Source of the DNA: a bacterium
GTDB taxonomy: Bacteria > Myxococcota_A > Polyangia > Nannocystales > Nannocystaceae
DNA length: 64,000 nucleotides
Assembly (NCBI GenBank): GCA_024742475.1
Contig: JANSYI010000004.1
Span: 62,001-126,000, forward strand
Reading direction: 5' to 3'
The notes under the pieces are model-generated. The model searched no databases. It saw only the letters and a program-made list of their open reading frames with translations, and was not told the DNA's origin. The position numbers and the translations under genes are program-made. The stretch's first letter is position 1; every line of letters starts with the position of its first letter. Shown here one piece after another: positions 25,483-34,244 of this stretch.

Positions 25483-26745
25483 GTGACCACGCAGTTGCAG
25501 CCCAAGTCCACAGCCCTCGAGGCACTTGCTGCGCGCGGCTTCATCGACTCGATGACCGACGCCGAGGCGATCGACACCGCCTTCGACAGCGGAATGGTCA
25601 CCTTCTACGTGGGCTACGACCCTACCGCCTCGTCGCTGCACGCAGGCTCGCTGACCTGCATCATGGTCCAGCGGCTGCTGCAGCGGCTGGGGCACAAGCC
25701 CATCGTGCTGCTCGGCGGAGGCACGGCCCGCGTGGGCGACCCCACCGGCAAGACCGAGTCTCGAAAGATGCTCAGCGACGCCGAGCTCGACGCCAACGTG
25801 GCGGGCATTCGCCGCAACTTCGACGGCTTCTTGCACTTCGATGATGGCAAGCCCAACGACGCCGTCATGGTCGACAACGCCGACTGGCTCTGCGGGCTGC
25901 GCTACCTCGCCTTCCTGCGCGAGATCGGCTCGCAGTTCACGGTCAACCGGATGATCGCGGCCAAGACGTACCGCGACCGGCTCGACAACGAGCAGCCGCT
26001 GTCGTTCCTCGAGTTCAACTACCAGCTGCTGCAGGCCTACGACTTCCTCCACCTGTTCCGCGAGCACGGCTGCACCATGCAGCTCGGCGGCAGCGACCAA
26101 TGGGGCAACATGGTCGCGGGCACCGAGCTCATCCGCCGCGTGCTCGACGGAGAGGCCAAGGCACAGGCGCTGACGTGGCCGCTGCTGCTCACCTCCGATG
26201 GCCGCAAGATGGGCAAGACCGCCGAGGGTGCCGTGTGGCTCGACCCCGATCAGTGCAAGCCCTTCGACTACTACCAGTACTGGGTGAACTGCCACGACGA
26301 CGACGTGCGGGGGCACCTGCTCAAGTACACCGACCTCGAGGTCGAAGAGATCGACGAGCTGTGCAAGGCCGAGGGCGCGGCGCTGCGCGAGGTGAAGGCG
26401 CGGCTGGCGTTGGAGGCCACGACGCTTGCGCACGGCGCCGAAGCGGCCGCGGCCGCCCAAGCGGGTGCCAAGCAGGCCTTCAGCGGAGGCGGAGACTGGA
26501 GCGCCGTCCCGGCGGTCGAGCTCGGCGTGGCCAGCATCAGCCTGCTCGACCTCGTCGTCCACCCCGACGTCGGGGCGTTCAAGTCCAAGCGGGAGGCCCG
26601 GCAGCGCATCGACGCCGGCGCGGTCAAGATCGACGACGCGCCGCTCAAGGATCCGAGCGCCGTGCTCGAAGGGACCGCGTTCGCCGAGAACACCGCGCGG
26701 CTTCAGTGCGGCAAGAAGAAGCGCTTCCGCGTCGTGCTGGCCTGA
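25483..26745 (+). CDS. tyrS: Tyrosyl-tRNA synthetase
   Basis: A 420-residue class I synthetase from a GTG start. The HIGH motif reads His-Ala-Gly-Ser (53-56, in TASSLHAGSL), so the second His is Ser, which is unusual. The KMSKS loop reads KMGKT. Family stretches FYVGYDPTA, GGGTARVGDPTGK, QLLQAYDFLHL and GGSDQWGN are intact. A C-terminal S4 domain (KREARQRIDAGAVKIDD) binds tRNA. TAGACT at 25468-25473, 9 bp before the GTG, may be a local -10 element. Confidence 0.93.
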   Translation: MTTQLQPKSTALEALAARGFIDSMTDAEAIDTAFDSGMVTFYVGYDPTASSLHAGSLTCIMVQRLLQRLGHKPIVLLGGGTARVGDPTGKTESRKMLSDAELDANVAGIRRNFDGFLHFDDGKPNDAVMVDNADWLCGLRYLAFLREIGSQFTVNRMIAAKTYRDRLDNEQPLSFLEFNYQLLQAYDFLHLFREHGCTMQLGGSDQWGNMVAGTELIRRVLDGEAKAQALTWPLLLTSDGRKMGKTAEGAVWLDPDQCKPFDYYQYWVNCHDDDVRGHLLKYTDLEVEEIDELCKAEGAALREVKARLALEATTLAHGAEAAAAAQAGAKQAFSGGGDWSAVPAVELGVASISLLDLVVHPDVGAFKSKREARQRIDAGAVKIDDAPLKDPSAVLEGTAFAENTARLQCGKKKRFRVVLA

Positions 26746-26891
26746 GCGCAGGCGCGCTTGGCCGGGCGCGCCGCGGCGTTCGAACAGGAGCAAATCGCCA
26801 CGCAGCGGGCTCTCGGGCCCCCCTGTCCACCGTAGACCGGGCCGTCAAACGCGGGTTGACCCGGCGTGCGCCGGCCGCGACACTCCGCCCC

Positions 26892-27941
26892 ATGAAGCGT
26901 TTGGCGATCGGTATCGCTCTCGGACTCGTGGCCGCACCCCTGACCGGCTGTGACAAAGAAGAGAAGAAGGAAGAAGCCTCCGGCGAAAAGGGCAAGGACG
27001 GCGACAAGACGGCGGACAAGGGCGGCGACAAAGGTGAGGACAAGGCTGCTGCCGGTGCCACCGTCGCCGACGCGATGAAGCTCATCCCCGACGGCATGAA
27101 CGTCGTGGTCGGCCTCGACGCCGCCGCGGTCGCAGCCTCGGCCCTGATGAAGGACAACGCCGACATGCTCCAGCAGGGCGACGCGGGCGAAATGATGGCC
27201 GCAGCCGATGCGTGCAAGGTCGGCATGCCCACGTGGAAGTACGCCGTGGTCGGGGTGAACACCGACAACGACAAGCAGGGCGCCATCATCGTGTCCGCGA
27301 CCGGCCTGGGCAAGAAGGACACCCTCGAGTGCATCGGCAAGAAGGTCAAAGAGAAGAACCCGGACGACAAGTTCGAGGTGGGTGAAGAGGACGGTCGCGT
27401 CGTCGTCACCGGCAAGGACGACGCGAAGGTCTACGCCGTCTCGGACGACGTCATCGCCTTCTCGGGTCCCGACTCCAAGGACGCGGTCAAGGAGCTCATC
27501 GGCGGCAAGGGCAAGACCGCCCTCGACGGCTCGCTCAAGGAGGTCGCCGCGGCGATGGACCAGAGCAAGCACATCTACTTCGGCATGGTCGCCACCGCGG
27601 ACATGCAAAGCGGCCCCACCGCGGGCATCAAGCACGTCACCGGCAGCGTAGACCTCAGCAACGGCCTGGCGATTGCGGCCTCCGGCGAGTTCGGCGACGA
27701 AGCCAAGGCGAAAGAGCTCGCGACGATGGCCAACCAGCAGTTCGCCCAGCTCAAGGGCATGGCGGGACCGCTCGGCGTGCCGCAGACCGTGGTCGACAGC
27801 GTCAAGATCGAAGCCAAGGGTGGCGCGGTCATGGCCTCGGCCAAGGCGACCGACGACGACCTGAAGAAGCTGGCCGAGACCGCCAAGAAGCAGATGGCCG
27901 GCCCCGGCGGCGCGCCCGGTGGCGCCGCAGCGCCCCACTGA
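26892..27941 (+). CDS. Predicted lipoprotein with Lys/Glu/Gly-rich linker
   Basis: A 349-residue envelope protein with signal and lipobox PLTGC (about Cys20), then a highly charged linker (EEKKEEASGEKGKDGDK, about 21-53). The folded part begins VADAMKLIPDGMNVVVGLD and continues with repeated strand-helix units (FEVGEEDGRVVVTGKDDAKV, HIYFGMVATADM). No enzyme motif is seen and I do not recognise the family. Similar charged-linker lipoproteins are common in Nannocystineae. The C-terminus is Gly/Ala/Pro-rich. It follows tyrS by 146 bp, which shows no clear promoter. Confidence 0.7.
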   Translation: MKRLAIGIALGLVAAPLTGCDKEEKKEEASGEKGKDGDKTADKGGDKGEDKAAAGATVADAMKLIPDGMNVVVGLDAAAVAASALMKDNADMLQQGDAGEMMAAADACKVGMPTWKYAVVGVNTDNDKQGAIIVSATGLGKKDTLECIGKKVKEKNPDDKFEVGEEDGRVVVTGKDDAKVYAVSDDVIAFSGPDSKDAVKELIGGKGKTALDGSLKEVAAAMDQSKHIYFGMVATADMQSGPTAGIKHVTGSVDLSNGLAIAASGEFGDEAKAKELATMANQQFAQLKGMAGPLGVPQTVVDSVKIEAKGGAVMASAKATDDDLKKLAETAKKQMAGPGGAPGGAAAPH

Positions 27942-27981
27942 TCTCGACCCCACCCGGCGGCTCCCCTCGGAGCCTGTGCTG

Positions 27982-28009
27982 CGCCCCCGCGTCCGACGGA
28001 CCGGGGGCG
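27982..28009. terminator. Bidirectional hairpin between convergent genes
   Basis: CGCCCCCG (27982-27989) pairs with CGGGGGCG (28002-28009). An inner GTCC/GGAC stem with a GAC loop sits inside, giving about 12 bp with one bulge. It lies in the 77-bp gap between the lipoprotein gene and dusA. No T-run follows, so it could act as an attenuator or RNA-end stabiliser rather than a classical terminator. Confidence 0.5.
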
Positions 28010-28018
28010 TCGCTGCGT

Positions 28019-28984
28019 TCAGACCACGACCTGATCGATCGCGCGCCGCAGCGTGTCCACGTCCGCCGCCGCGCCCGCTTCGGCGAGGACGCGCCGCGCC
28101 TTTCGGCCTCCGGGTCGCCCCAAGAACAGGCCGTGCACATGACGGGAGACGTCATGCACGCGACCGCCACGCGCCACCCAGCGCCTCGCGTGCTCGACCA
28201 TCGTCTCGAGCACCGCGCGAAGTGGCGTCGGGGCCACGTCGTCGCCGAACACCCGCGCGTCCACGTCCGCGAACGCCATGGGGTCACGGTAGATGCCCCG
28301 GCCCACCATCACGCCATCGACCCGTCCCTCCCGCAGGCCGGCGAGCACGGCGTCGGTCGACTCGATGCCGCCGTTGAGCTCGATGCGCAGCGAGGGTCGC
28401 TCCCGCTTGAGCCTGAAGATCTCCTCGGGCCGCAGCGGCGGGACGTTGCGGTTCTCCTTGGGGCTCAAGCCGTGCAGCCACGCCTTGCGGGCGTGCACGA
28501 TGAACGCGTCGGCGCCCGCCTCGGCGACCACGTCGACGAACCGCAGCATGTCGTCGTAGCCGTCGACCTCGTCGACGCCGATGCGGTGCTTGACCGTGAC
28601 CGGCAAGGAGGTCGCCGCCTTCATGGCCCGAACGAGGGTGGCCACGCGGTCGGGCTCGAGCATCAGCCGGGCCCCAAAGGCACCGTCCCGCACCCGCGCC
28701 GAGGGACAACCGCAGTTGAGGTTGAGCTCGGTGAAGCCGCGCGCCTGCGCGAGCTCGGCACACCGCGCGAGCCGGCTGGGGTCGTTGTCGCCGACCTGAA
28801 GCGCGAGCGGGAGCTCGAGGGGGTCGAAGTCCATGTCGCGCTCCCCTCGCCCATCGAGCACGGCCCGCCCCATGACCATCTCCGTATAGAGGAGGCTGCG
28901 CCGGGTCAGCGTTCGGACCAGCACCCGAAAGTGCCGGTCGGTGCGCTCCATCATGGGCGCAACGCTGAAGCGATGGGCGGACAC
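28019..28984 (-). CDS. dusA: tRNA-dihydrouridine synthase A
   Basis: A 321-residue flavoprotein that reduces uridines in the tRNA D-loop. APMMERTDRHFR at the N-terminus and catalytic Cys93 in ELNLNCGCPS are diagnostic. VKHRIGVDEVDGYDD, IVHARKAWLHGLSPKENR and ELNGGI complete the DusA signature. Normal length. Its start is 29-65 bp from the divergent SDR gene. Confidence 0.93.
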   Translation of the reverse strand: MSAHRFSVAPMMERTDRHFRVLVRTLTRRSLLYTEMVMGRAVLDGRGERDMDFDPLELPLALQVGDNDPSRLARCAELAQARGFTELNLNCGCPSARVRDGAFGARLMLEPDRVATLVRAMKAATSLPVTVKHRIGVDEVDGYDDMLRFVDVVAEAGADAFIVHARKAWLHGLSPKENRNVPPLRPEEIFRLKRERPSLRIELNGGIESTDAVLAGLREGRVDGVMVGRGIYRDPMAFADVDARVFGDDVAPTPLRAVLETMVEHARRWVARGGRVHDVSRHVHGLFLGRPGGRKARRVLAEAGAAADVDTLRRAIDQVVV

Positions 28985-29049
28985 CGGGCGGAGGATGAAG
29001 CAGGGGCACGGCCTTGTCGAACGCCCTCGCGCCGCGCATCCTCCGGGTC

Positions 29050-29880
29050 GTGAAGGTCGCGCTCGTCGGAGGAGGCTTCTTGGGGATGGCGCTCGCGCGC
29101 GCGCTGGGCCCGGGGACGCTCGTTGCGACCCGCAGCGGCCAGTGGCGCGAGGGCGCCCCTCCGAGCGGGGTGCACATGCACGCGCTCGACCTCACGGCGA
29201 GCACGCTCGACCTGGGGCCCCTGCGCGACTGCGACGCACTGCACATCGCCGTCGCTCCCGGCGACCGCAGCGCAGATCGGCGGGCGCTCTACGTCGAGGG
29301 CACGCGCCGGCTCCTCGAGCAGAGCGCGGACTTCGGCTGGTCGCGCGTCGTCTACATCGGCTCGACGTCCGCGCTCCCCGCGGTCGACGGCTGGGTCGGC
29401 GAAGACGAGGCGCGGCGGCCGGACACCGAGCGTGGCGCCGTGCAGCGTGACGCCGAAGACGTCGTCCTCGCACATGGGCGCCGGCACGGCGTCCCCGCGA
29501 CCGTGCTGCGCCTCGGCGGGCTCTACGGACCCGGACGCGCGCTGGGCCGCCTCTACCGAAAGCGGCGCGAAGGCCCGCTGCAAGGCGACGGCAACATGCC
29601 CACGAACCTCATCCACGTCGACGACGCCGTGCAGGCCTGCGTCGCCGCCCTGCGGGCTCCTGCCCACGTGGGCGGCCTGATTCACGTCGTCGACGACGAC
29701 CACACGACCCGCCGCGCCATGTACGACGCGATCGCCCGCGCCGACGGCCAGCCGGCGCTGCGCTGGGAACGCGAGATCGCGCCTGAGGCCGCCCCGGTGG
29801 GCAAACGCGTCTCGAATCTGACGATGAAAACCGTTCTCGGGGTCCGGCTGAAGCATCCGACCCATCGGTGGCGTACCTAG
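29050..29880 (+). CDS. NAD(P)-dependent SDR/epimerase family protein
   Basis: A 276-residue extended short-chain dehydrogenase-like protein. The nucleotide loop is VALVGGGFLGMALA at the very N-terminus. RVVYIGSTSALPAV is the active-site strand, and the expected Tyr-x-x-x-Lys is not evident, as in YeeZ-like members. VLRLGGLYGPGRALG and NLIHVDDAVQACVAAL are typical epimerase motifs. GTG 29050 places the Rossmann loop correctly; a TTG at 29014 is possible. Substrate unknown. Confidence 0.75.
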   Translation: MKVALVGGGFLGMALARALGPGTLVATRSGQWREGAPPSGVHMHALDLTASTLDLGPLRDCDALHIAVAPGDRSADRRALYVEGTRRLLEQSADFGWSRVVYIGSTSALPAVDGWVGEDEARRPDTERGAVQRDAEDVVLAHGRRHGVPATVLRLGGLYGPGRALGRLYRKRREGPLQGDGNMPTNLIHVDDAVQACVAALRAPAHVGGLIHVVDDDHTTRRAMYDAIARADGQPALRWEREIAPEAAPVGKRVSNLTMKTVLGVRLKHPTHRWRT

Positions 29881-29964
29881 GCTTGGGCGGCGGCGAATCC
29901 CGGCAGGGCTTGCGGTCGCCCGCACCGTGCTTAAACCCAAGCCGTCGCCCCGGAGCTTGTCGCC

Positions 29965-30894
29965 ATGGAACCATCCAACGTCACCGACGCAGTCTCGTCC
30001 GCCCTCGTGCCCTCCCGCGTGGGCGCCACCACCGTCGGGGTCGACGAGGTCGAGCTCCGCGAAGAACTCGAGGTCGTCGCCCAGCAGGCGCTGCAGGCGC
30101 GCAACGAAGGCCTCGGCCTGGCTGAGGCGACTCGCGACCCACGCTTCGACGCGCTTCGCCACTTCCACCAGGACCTCCGCGACGCGTTGTTCCTCGAGAT
30201 CCCCAAAGAGCTCGAGTCGTGGGTCGACGGGCTTCAACAACCCGCCGGCAGCCAGAGCACCGCGGCGTTGGGTCAGGCGCTCACCGCCGTCGCCCACCCC
30301 GCCGACGACGACGACGTCGAGGACCCCCTCGCGTCCGCACAGCAGCGCGCCCTCGCCGAGCTGCTGGTGTTCGAGGCGATCCGGCTGCGCCTGCTCGTCG
30401 CCGCCTGGCAGAGCGAATCCTTCGAGCAACTCGGCGGCGAAGAGTCCGACGTCGACGACATCGCGTGGGAAGAGGTCGAGGCGATCCTCTCCGACCCCGC
30501 GGTCCTGCTCCCCGAGGTCCGCCCCCTGCAGGTGATGTTCGCCTCCGCGTCGATCAGCCTGGCGCGCGACGCCGCCGAACGAGCCGACGCGCTCGGCCAC
30601 GTCGGCGGAGATCTGCGCGAGGAGCTCGGCATGCGAGCGCGCCTGCGGGCCGCGCTCCGCGAGCTCCGACTGCCCGAGTCGGTCCTCCTGGAGAACGCGC
30701 TGTCGGGACTGCTGGGCAACGACCGCCTGGGGCTGGTCGAGCTGCAAGAGCACCGACCCGTGGCGCTCGAGGGCATGTCTCGGCAGGCGATGGACCAGCG
30801 CGTCTCCCGAGGCCGCCGCGCGCTCGCGCGAGCCGAGTCGGCGTGGCCACGTCGGCGGCGACCGGCGCTGTTCGATCTACTCCGGACCCCGTAG
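29965..30894 (+). CDS. Acidic helical hypothetical protein
   Basis: A 309-residue cytoplasmic protein, not recognised. It is rich in Ala, Glu, Leu and Asp, largely helical, with an acidic patch DDDDVED near the middle and a very basic end (RRGRRALARAESAWPRRRR). No membrane segment or catalytic motif is visible. It lies 84 bp after the SDR gene and 30 bp before lspA on the same strand, so it may share a transcript with the lipoprotein-processing genes. Confidence 0.6.
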   Translation: MEPSNVTDAVSSALVPSRVGATTVGVDEVELREELEVVAQQALQARNEGLGLAEATRDPRFDALRHFHQDLRDALFLEIPKELESWVDGLQQPAGSQSTAALGQALTAVAHPADDDDVEDPLASAQQRALAELLVFEAIRLRLLVAAWQSESFEQLGGEESDVDDIAWEEVEAILSDPAVLLPEVRPLQVMFASASISLARDAAERADALGHVGGDLREELGMRARLRAALRELRLPESVLLENALSGLLGNDRLGLVELQEHRPVALEGMSRQAMDQRVSRGRRALARAESAWPRRRRPALFDLLRTP

Positions 30895-30924
30895 TCGCAC
30901 GTCCGGGCGCTATGCTGCGCCTCG

Positions 30925-31452
30925 ATGGGCGCACGAACCCGTGTACGCGCAGTCGCGCTCGCCGCGGTGTCGTGCGCCGTGGTGCTGGGGCTCGACCTCG
31001 CGAGCAAGGCATGGGCCTGGGAGTCGCTCCGCCATCAGCGGGCGGTGTCGGTGATCGATGGCCTGCTCCGGTTCGAGTTCGCCTTCAACACCGGGTCGGC
31101 CTTTGGCCTGGCCGACCAGGTCGACTCTGCGCGCCCCATGTTCATCGTGATCACGCTCGCGGTGCTGCTCTATCTCGGCCGCATGCTCGCCCGCCTGCCG
31201 ACCCAGGCCACGACGTCCTTCGTCGCGCTCGGCCTCTTCGCCGGGGGCGCACTGGGCAACCTGCACGACCGCCTCGTCCGACACCTGTGGATCTTCGATC
31301 GGGGTGACCGCTATGGCGTGGTCGACTTCATCGTCGTCGCGTGGGGTCCACGGGCGTGGCCGGCGTTCAACGTCGCCGATGTAGGGCTCTGCGTTGGGGT
31401 CCTGATGCTCCTGCTCGGATTGCGCCGACGACTCCGCGCGGAGGCAGGCTGA
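30925..31452 (+). CDS. lspA: Lipoprotein signal peptidase (first copy)
   Basis: A 175-residue aspartic peptidase that cleaves prolipoproteins before the lipidated Cys. It has four transmembrane helices. The conserved blocks are FNTGSAFG, GGALGNLHDRL, and the catalytic aspartates Asp134 (YGVVDFI) and Asp152 (FNVADVGL). Length is normal. It starts a tight lspA-lgt-lspA run and overlaps lgt by TGATG. GCGCTATGCT at 30907-30916 lies just upstream; the same 10-mer precedes the second copy. Confidence 0.93.
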   Translation: MGARTRVRAVALAAVSCAVVLGLDLASKAWAWESLRHQRAVSVIDGLLRFEFAFNTGSAFGLADQVDSARPMFIVITLAVLLYLGRMLARLPTQATTSFVALGLFAGGALGNLHDRLVRHLWIFDRGDRYGVVDFIVVAWGPRAWPAFNVADVGLCVGVLMLLLGLRRRLRAEAG

Positions 31453-32336
31453 TGCACCCGCACCTGTTCACGCTCCCATGGGGGACGCCGGTCAACGCCT
31501 ACGGCACCCTGATCATGATCGGCGGCCTGTCGAGCCTCCCGCTGACCGCCTGGGACGCGCGAGACCGCGGCATCGCCCCGGGCCGGCGGCTCTCGTTCAT
31601 CGTCGACCTTTGGTTGGTGATCGTCGTCGGGGCCTTCCTCGGCGGGCGCCTCCTTCACGTGCTCACCGTCCCGGGCACCTACGCCGCCGACCCCATGAAG
31701 CTCGTCACGCTCGACGGCACGGGGTTCGTGTTCTTCGGCAGCCTGATGGCCATCGCGCTGGGATGGGTCTGGCTCGCGCGCCGCTACGGCACCGGGGTCG
31801 GGACGCTCTGGGACATGGGCCTGACGTGGGTGCCGCTCGCCCACGCCATGGGTCGACTCGGTTGCTTGCTCGCCGGCTGCTGCTGGGGCGGAGTCCACAC
31901 CACGGGCGGAGGCGTCCGCTTCGGCGCGGAGTCCATCGTCGTGCTCACCGGCGGCGCGCCGCTCGTGGGTCGAGGCACGTCGCTGACGACGCTGCCCCTT
32001 CACCCGACCCAGCTGTACGAAGCGCTCGGCCTGCTCGCGTTGCTCGCGATGACGTGGGGCGTTCGCATCCGCGTCGGCGTCGAGCGACCGTGGCGAATGG
32101 CCAGCCGCTACGCGCTCGGCTATGGCCTGCTGCGCGCCGCCGTCGAGGTGTTTCGCGGCGACCTCTCCCGCGGCTTCGTCGTTCGGTGGACGTGGCCCGA
32201 ACTCGCGCAGGTGCTCTCGCTGCCCGCCGAGCATCCGCTGGGGCTGTCGATCTCGCAGGTCACCGCGCTCATGATGGTGGCGATCGGGGCGTGGGGTCTT
32301 TGGCGGACCCGCCAAGTGCCCGAGATCGCAGCGTGA
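31452..32336 (+). CDS. lgt: Prolipoprotein diacylglyceryl transferase
   Basis: A 294-residue inner-membrane enzyme that transfers diacylglycerol from phosphatidylglycerol to the lipobox Cys. The signature HAMGRLGCLLAGCCWG (about 132-147) matches the Lgt GRxGCxxxGCCxG block. HPTQLYEALGLL and FRGD near the C-terminus are also conserved. About seven transmembrane helices. It lies between two lspA copies, and pgsA (phosphatidylglycerol synthesis) is nearby, so the whole lipidation route is local. Confidence 0.93.
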   Translation: MHPHLFTLPWGTPVNAYGTLIMIGGLSSLPLTAWDARDRGIAPGRRLSFIVDLWLVIVVGAFLGGRLLHVLTVPGTYAADPMKLVTLDGTGFVFFGSLMAIALGWVWLARRYGTGVGTLWDMGLTWVPLAHAMGRLGCLLAGCCWGGVHTTGGGVRFGAESIVVLTGGAPLVGRGTSLTTLPLHPTQLYEALGLLALLAMTWGVRIRVGVERPWRMASRYALGYGLLRAAVEVFRGDLSRGFVVRWTWPELAQVLSLPAEHPLGLSISQVTALMMVAIGAWGLWRTRQVPEIAA

Positions 32337-32385
32337 TCGCCGCTCCTGCGAGGTGGGGGGCGGTGCGCTATGCTCCCGCACCTCC

Positions 32386-33012
32386 ATGACCGACGCCTCA
32401 TCCTCCAGCGCGGCCGACCCCTCCCGGAAACAGCGCCTCATCGAGACGGTCGTCGTCATGGTGATCACCTTGGGTCTCGACCTGTGGTCGAAAGCATGGG
32501 CGTGGGAAAACCTCCGCAACGCCCGCGCCAAGACGGTGGTCGAGAACTGGTTCTACTTCGAGTTCGGCTTCAACACGGGCGCCGCCTTCAGCTTCCTGCG
32601 CGACGCCTCCTACGCGCGCATGGTGTTCATCGGGGTCACCATCCTCGCTCTGCTGTACATGGCGCGCCTAGCCTGGACCATGCCCACCAAACACCGCTCG
32701 GCGTTCATGGCCGTCGCGTTGGTGGCCGGCGGCGCCCTGGGCAACCTGCACGACCGGCTCGTGCGCCAGATGGAGATCCGCGGCGACCTCCAGTACGGCG
32801 TCGTCGACTTCATCAAGGTCTTCTACTGGGACAACAAGCCGTGGCCCACGTTCAACATCGCCGACGTCGCCCTGGTGGTCGGCGTCGCGTTGCTGTTCAT
32901 CTACCTCACGCGCCACGGCGACCCGAGCGACGACAAGTCCAAGGCCGACGCTGAGCTCGAGGCCGACGACGAGTCCAAGGCCGACGACGCTCCGGCCGAG
33001 GCCAGCGCTTAG
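32386..33012 (+). CDS. lspA: Lipoprotein signal peptidase (second copy, acidic tail)
   Basis: A 208-residue LspA paralogue. Catalytic aspartates are Asp141 (YGVVDFIKVF) and Asp160 (FNIADVAL); GNLHDRL and FNTGAAFSF are intact, so it should be active. It differs from the first copy by a Ser-rich N-terminus and a strongly acidic C-terminal tail (about 178-208; DELEADDESKADD type) likely in the cytoplasm. 49 bp after lgt; GCGCTATGCT at 32365-32374 may supply its own promoter. Extra LspA copies in myxobacteria are linked to resistance to LspA-targeting antibiotics. Confidence 0.92.
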   Translation: MTDASSSSAADPSRKQRLIETVVVMVITLGLDLWSKAWAWENLRNARAKTVVENWFYFEFGFNTGAAFSFLRDASYARMVFIGVTILALLYMARLAWTMPTKHRSAFMAVALVAGGALGNLHDRLVRQMEIRGDLQYGVVDFIKVFYWDNKPWPTFNIADVALVVGVALLFIYLTRHGDPSDDKSKADAELEADDESKADDAPAEASA

Positions 33013-33015
33013 CGA

Positions 33016-34242
33016 CTAGCAGCGGTCGAACGCGCGGACCTTGGCGAGGGACTCGAGCCGCTCGTCTTCGGGGTCGCTGTCGAGCACGATGCCGCCGCCG
33101 CCGTGCACCGTCAGGCCATCGTCATCGCAGACCCCGCTGCGAATCGCGATGTTCACCGTGACCGCCTCGGGCGTGATGAGCACTAGGCCTCCACAATAAA
33201 GACCGCGCGGCGCAGTCTCCAGCGCCTCGATGATGCGGACCGTGGCGATCTTGGGCGCGCCCGTGATCGACCCGCCGGGGAAGAGCGCACTGAGGAGATC
33301 ACCGAGCCCCAGCCCGTCGGCGAGCCGGGCCGACACGTCGCTGACGAGGTGATGCACGGTCGGCAGCGAGACCAATGCGGGGGTCTTGGGCGCCGACACG
33401 CTGCCCGGAGCGGCGATCTGGCCCAGGTCGTTGCGCACGAGATCGACGATCATCACGTGCTCCGCGGCGTCCTTGAGGCTCGCACGCAGAGCCTCGGCAT
33501 GCGCGGCGTCCTCGCTGGGCGTCGCGCCTCTGGGCCGCGTCCCCTTGATCGGGCTCGAGGTCACCACCCCGTCCTCCCACCGCAGCAGCGTCTCGGGAGC
33601 GTTCGAGACCAGGGCGTACCCTTCGTCGAACAGCAGCCCCCCCAGCGGCGCGGGCGTATCGGTCCGCAGGGCATCGTAGAGCGCCGCGACCCGCCGCGAA
33701 AAGGGGAGCGCGGCGGCGGCCTCGGTGTACGCGGCGTGCAGCGGCTGCGAGAGGTTGACCTGGTACGTGTTGCCCGCGCGGATCTCCTCGAGCACCGCCT
33801 CGACGCGCCTGCGGTACTCGGCAGGACTGACCGCGGACCGCAGCCGCCGGACCGGCCACGCTGCGGGCTCCCACGGTTCACACGCCTCGAGCGCGTCGGC
33901 GATCGCCTCGCCCGCGCGCGCGTCTCCGACCACATCGGTACCGCCGGGACCCCAGCGCAGCAAGCCGTCGAAGCGACGCAGGCACACGCCGGGCAGGGCT
34001 CGCGGAACGGGTGCGCGACCCAGCACGGCGTCGACCCCGGCCTCATAGGTGATCCAGCCGATCCAGTAGCCCTGCGGCAGCTCGCCGAGCGCGGTGATGT
34101 CGTCGGTCCGCACCTCCTCGGCCGGCTGCAGGCCCAACACGCTGCGACCTCGCGGCCCGCCATCGAGCCAGCACAGCGCCTCGAGGTCCCCGCGACTCGC
34201 CCGGCTCAGCGCCCGGCGTGCCCACGATCGGTCGGCGGACAT
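33016..34242 (-). CDS. pabB: Aminodeoxychorismate synthase component I / chorismate-binding protein
   Basis: A 408-residue chorismate-binding enzyme. IRAGNTYQVNLSQPL, SSPIKGTRPRG, MIVDLVRNDLGQIA, VSLPTVHHLVSDV, FPGGSITGAPKI and the final HGGGGIVLDSDPEDE are family motifs. The KGTRPRG and PxxQVNLS patterns favour PabB over TrpE, so it makes aminodeoxychorismate for folate. The glutamine amidotransferase partner (PabA) and the lyase (PabC) are not adjacent. It ends 3 bp from the convergent second lspA, and starts 2 bp after pgsA. Confidence 0.9.
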   Translation of the reverse strand: MSADRSWARRALSRASRGDLEALCWLDGGPRGRSVLGLQPAEEVRTDDITALGELPQGYWIGWITYEAGVDAVLGRAPVPRALPGVCLRRFDGLLRWGPGGTDVVGDARAGEAIADALEACEPWEPAAWPVRRLRSAVSPAEYRRRVEAVLEEIRAGNTYQVNLSQPLHAAYTEAAAALPFSRRVAALYDALRTDTPAPLGGLLFDEGYALVSNAPETLLRWEDGVVTSSPIKGTRPRGATPSEDAAHAEALRASLKDAAEHVMIVDLVRNDLGQIAAPGSVSAPKTPALVSLPTVHHLVSDVSARLADGLGLGDLLSALFPGGSITGAPKIATVRIIEALETAPRGLYCGGLVLITPEAVTVNIAIRSGVCDDDGLTVHGGGGIVLDSDPEDERLESLAKVRAFDRC

Positions 34243-34244
34243 CG

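Noticed and set aside
26770..26800. GTTCGAAC resembling a tRNA T-loop
   Set aside because: No cloverleaf or acceptor stem can be built around it.
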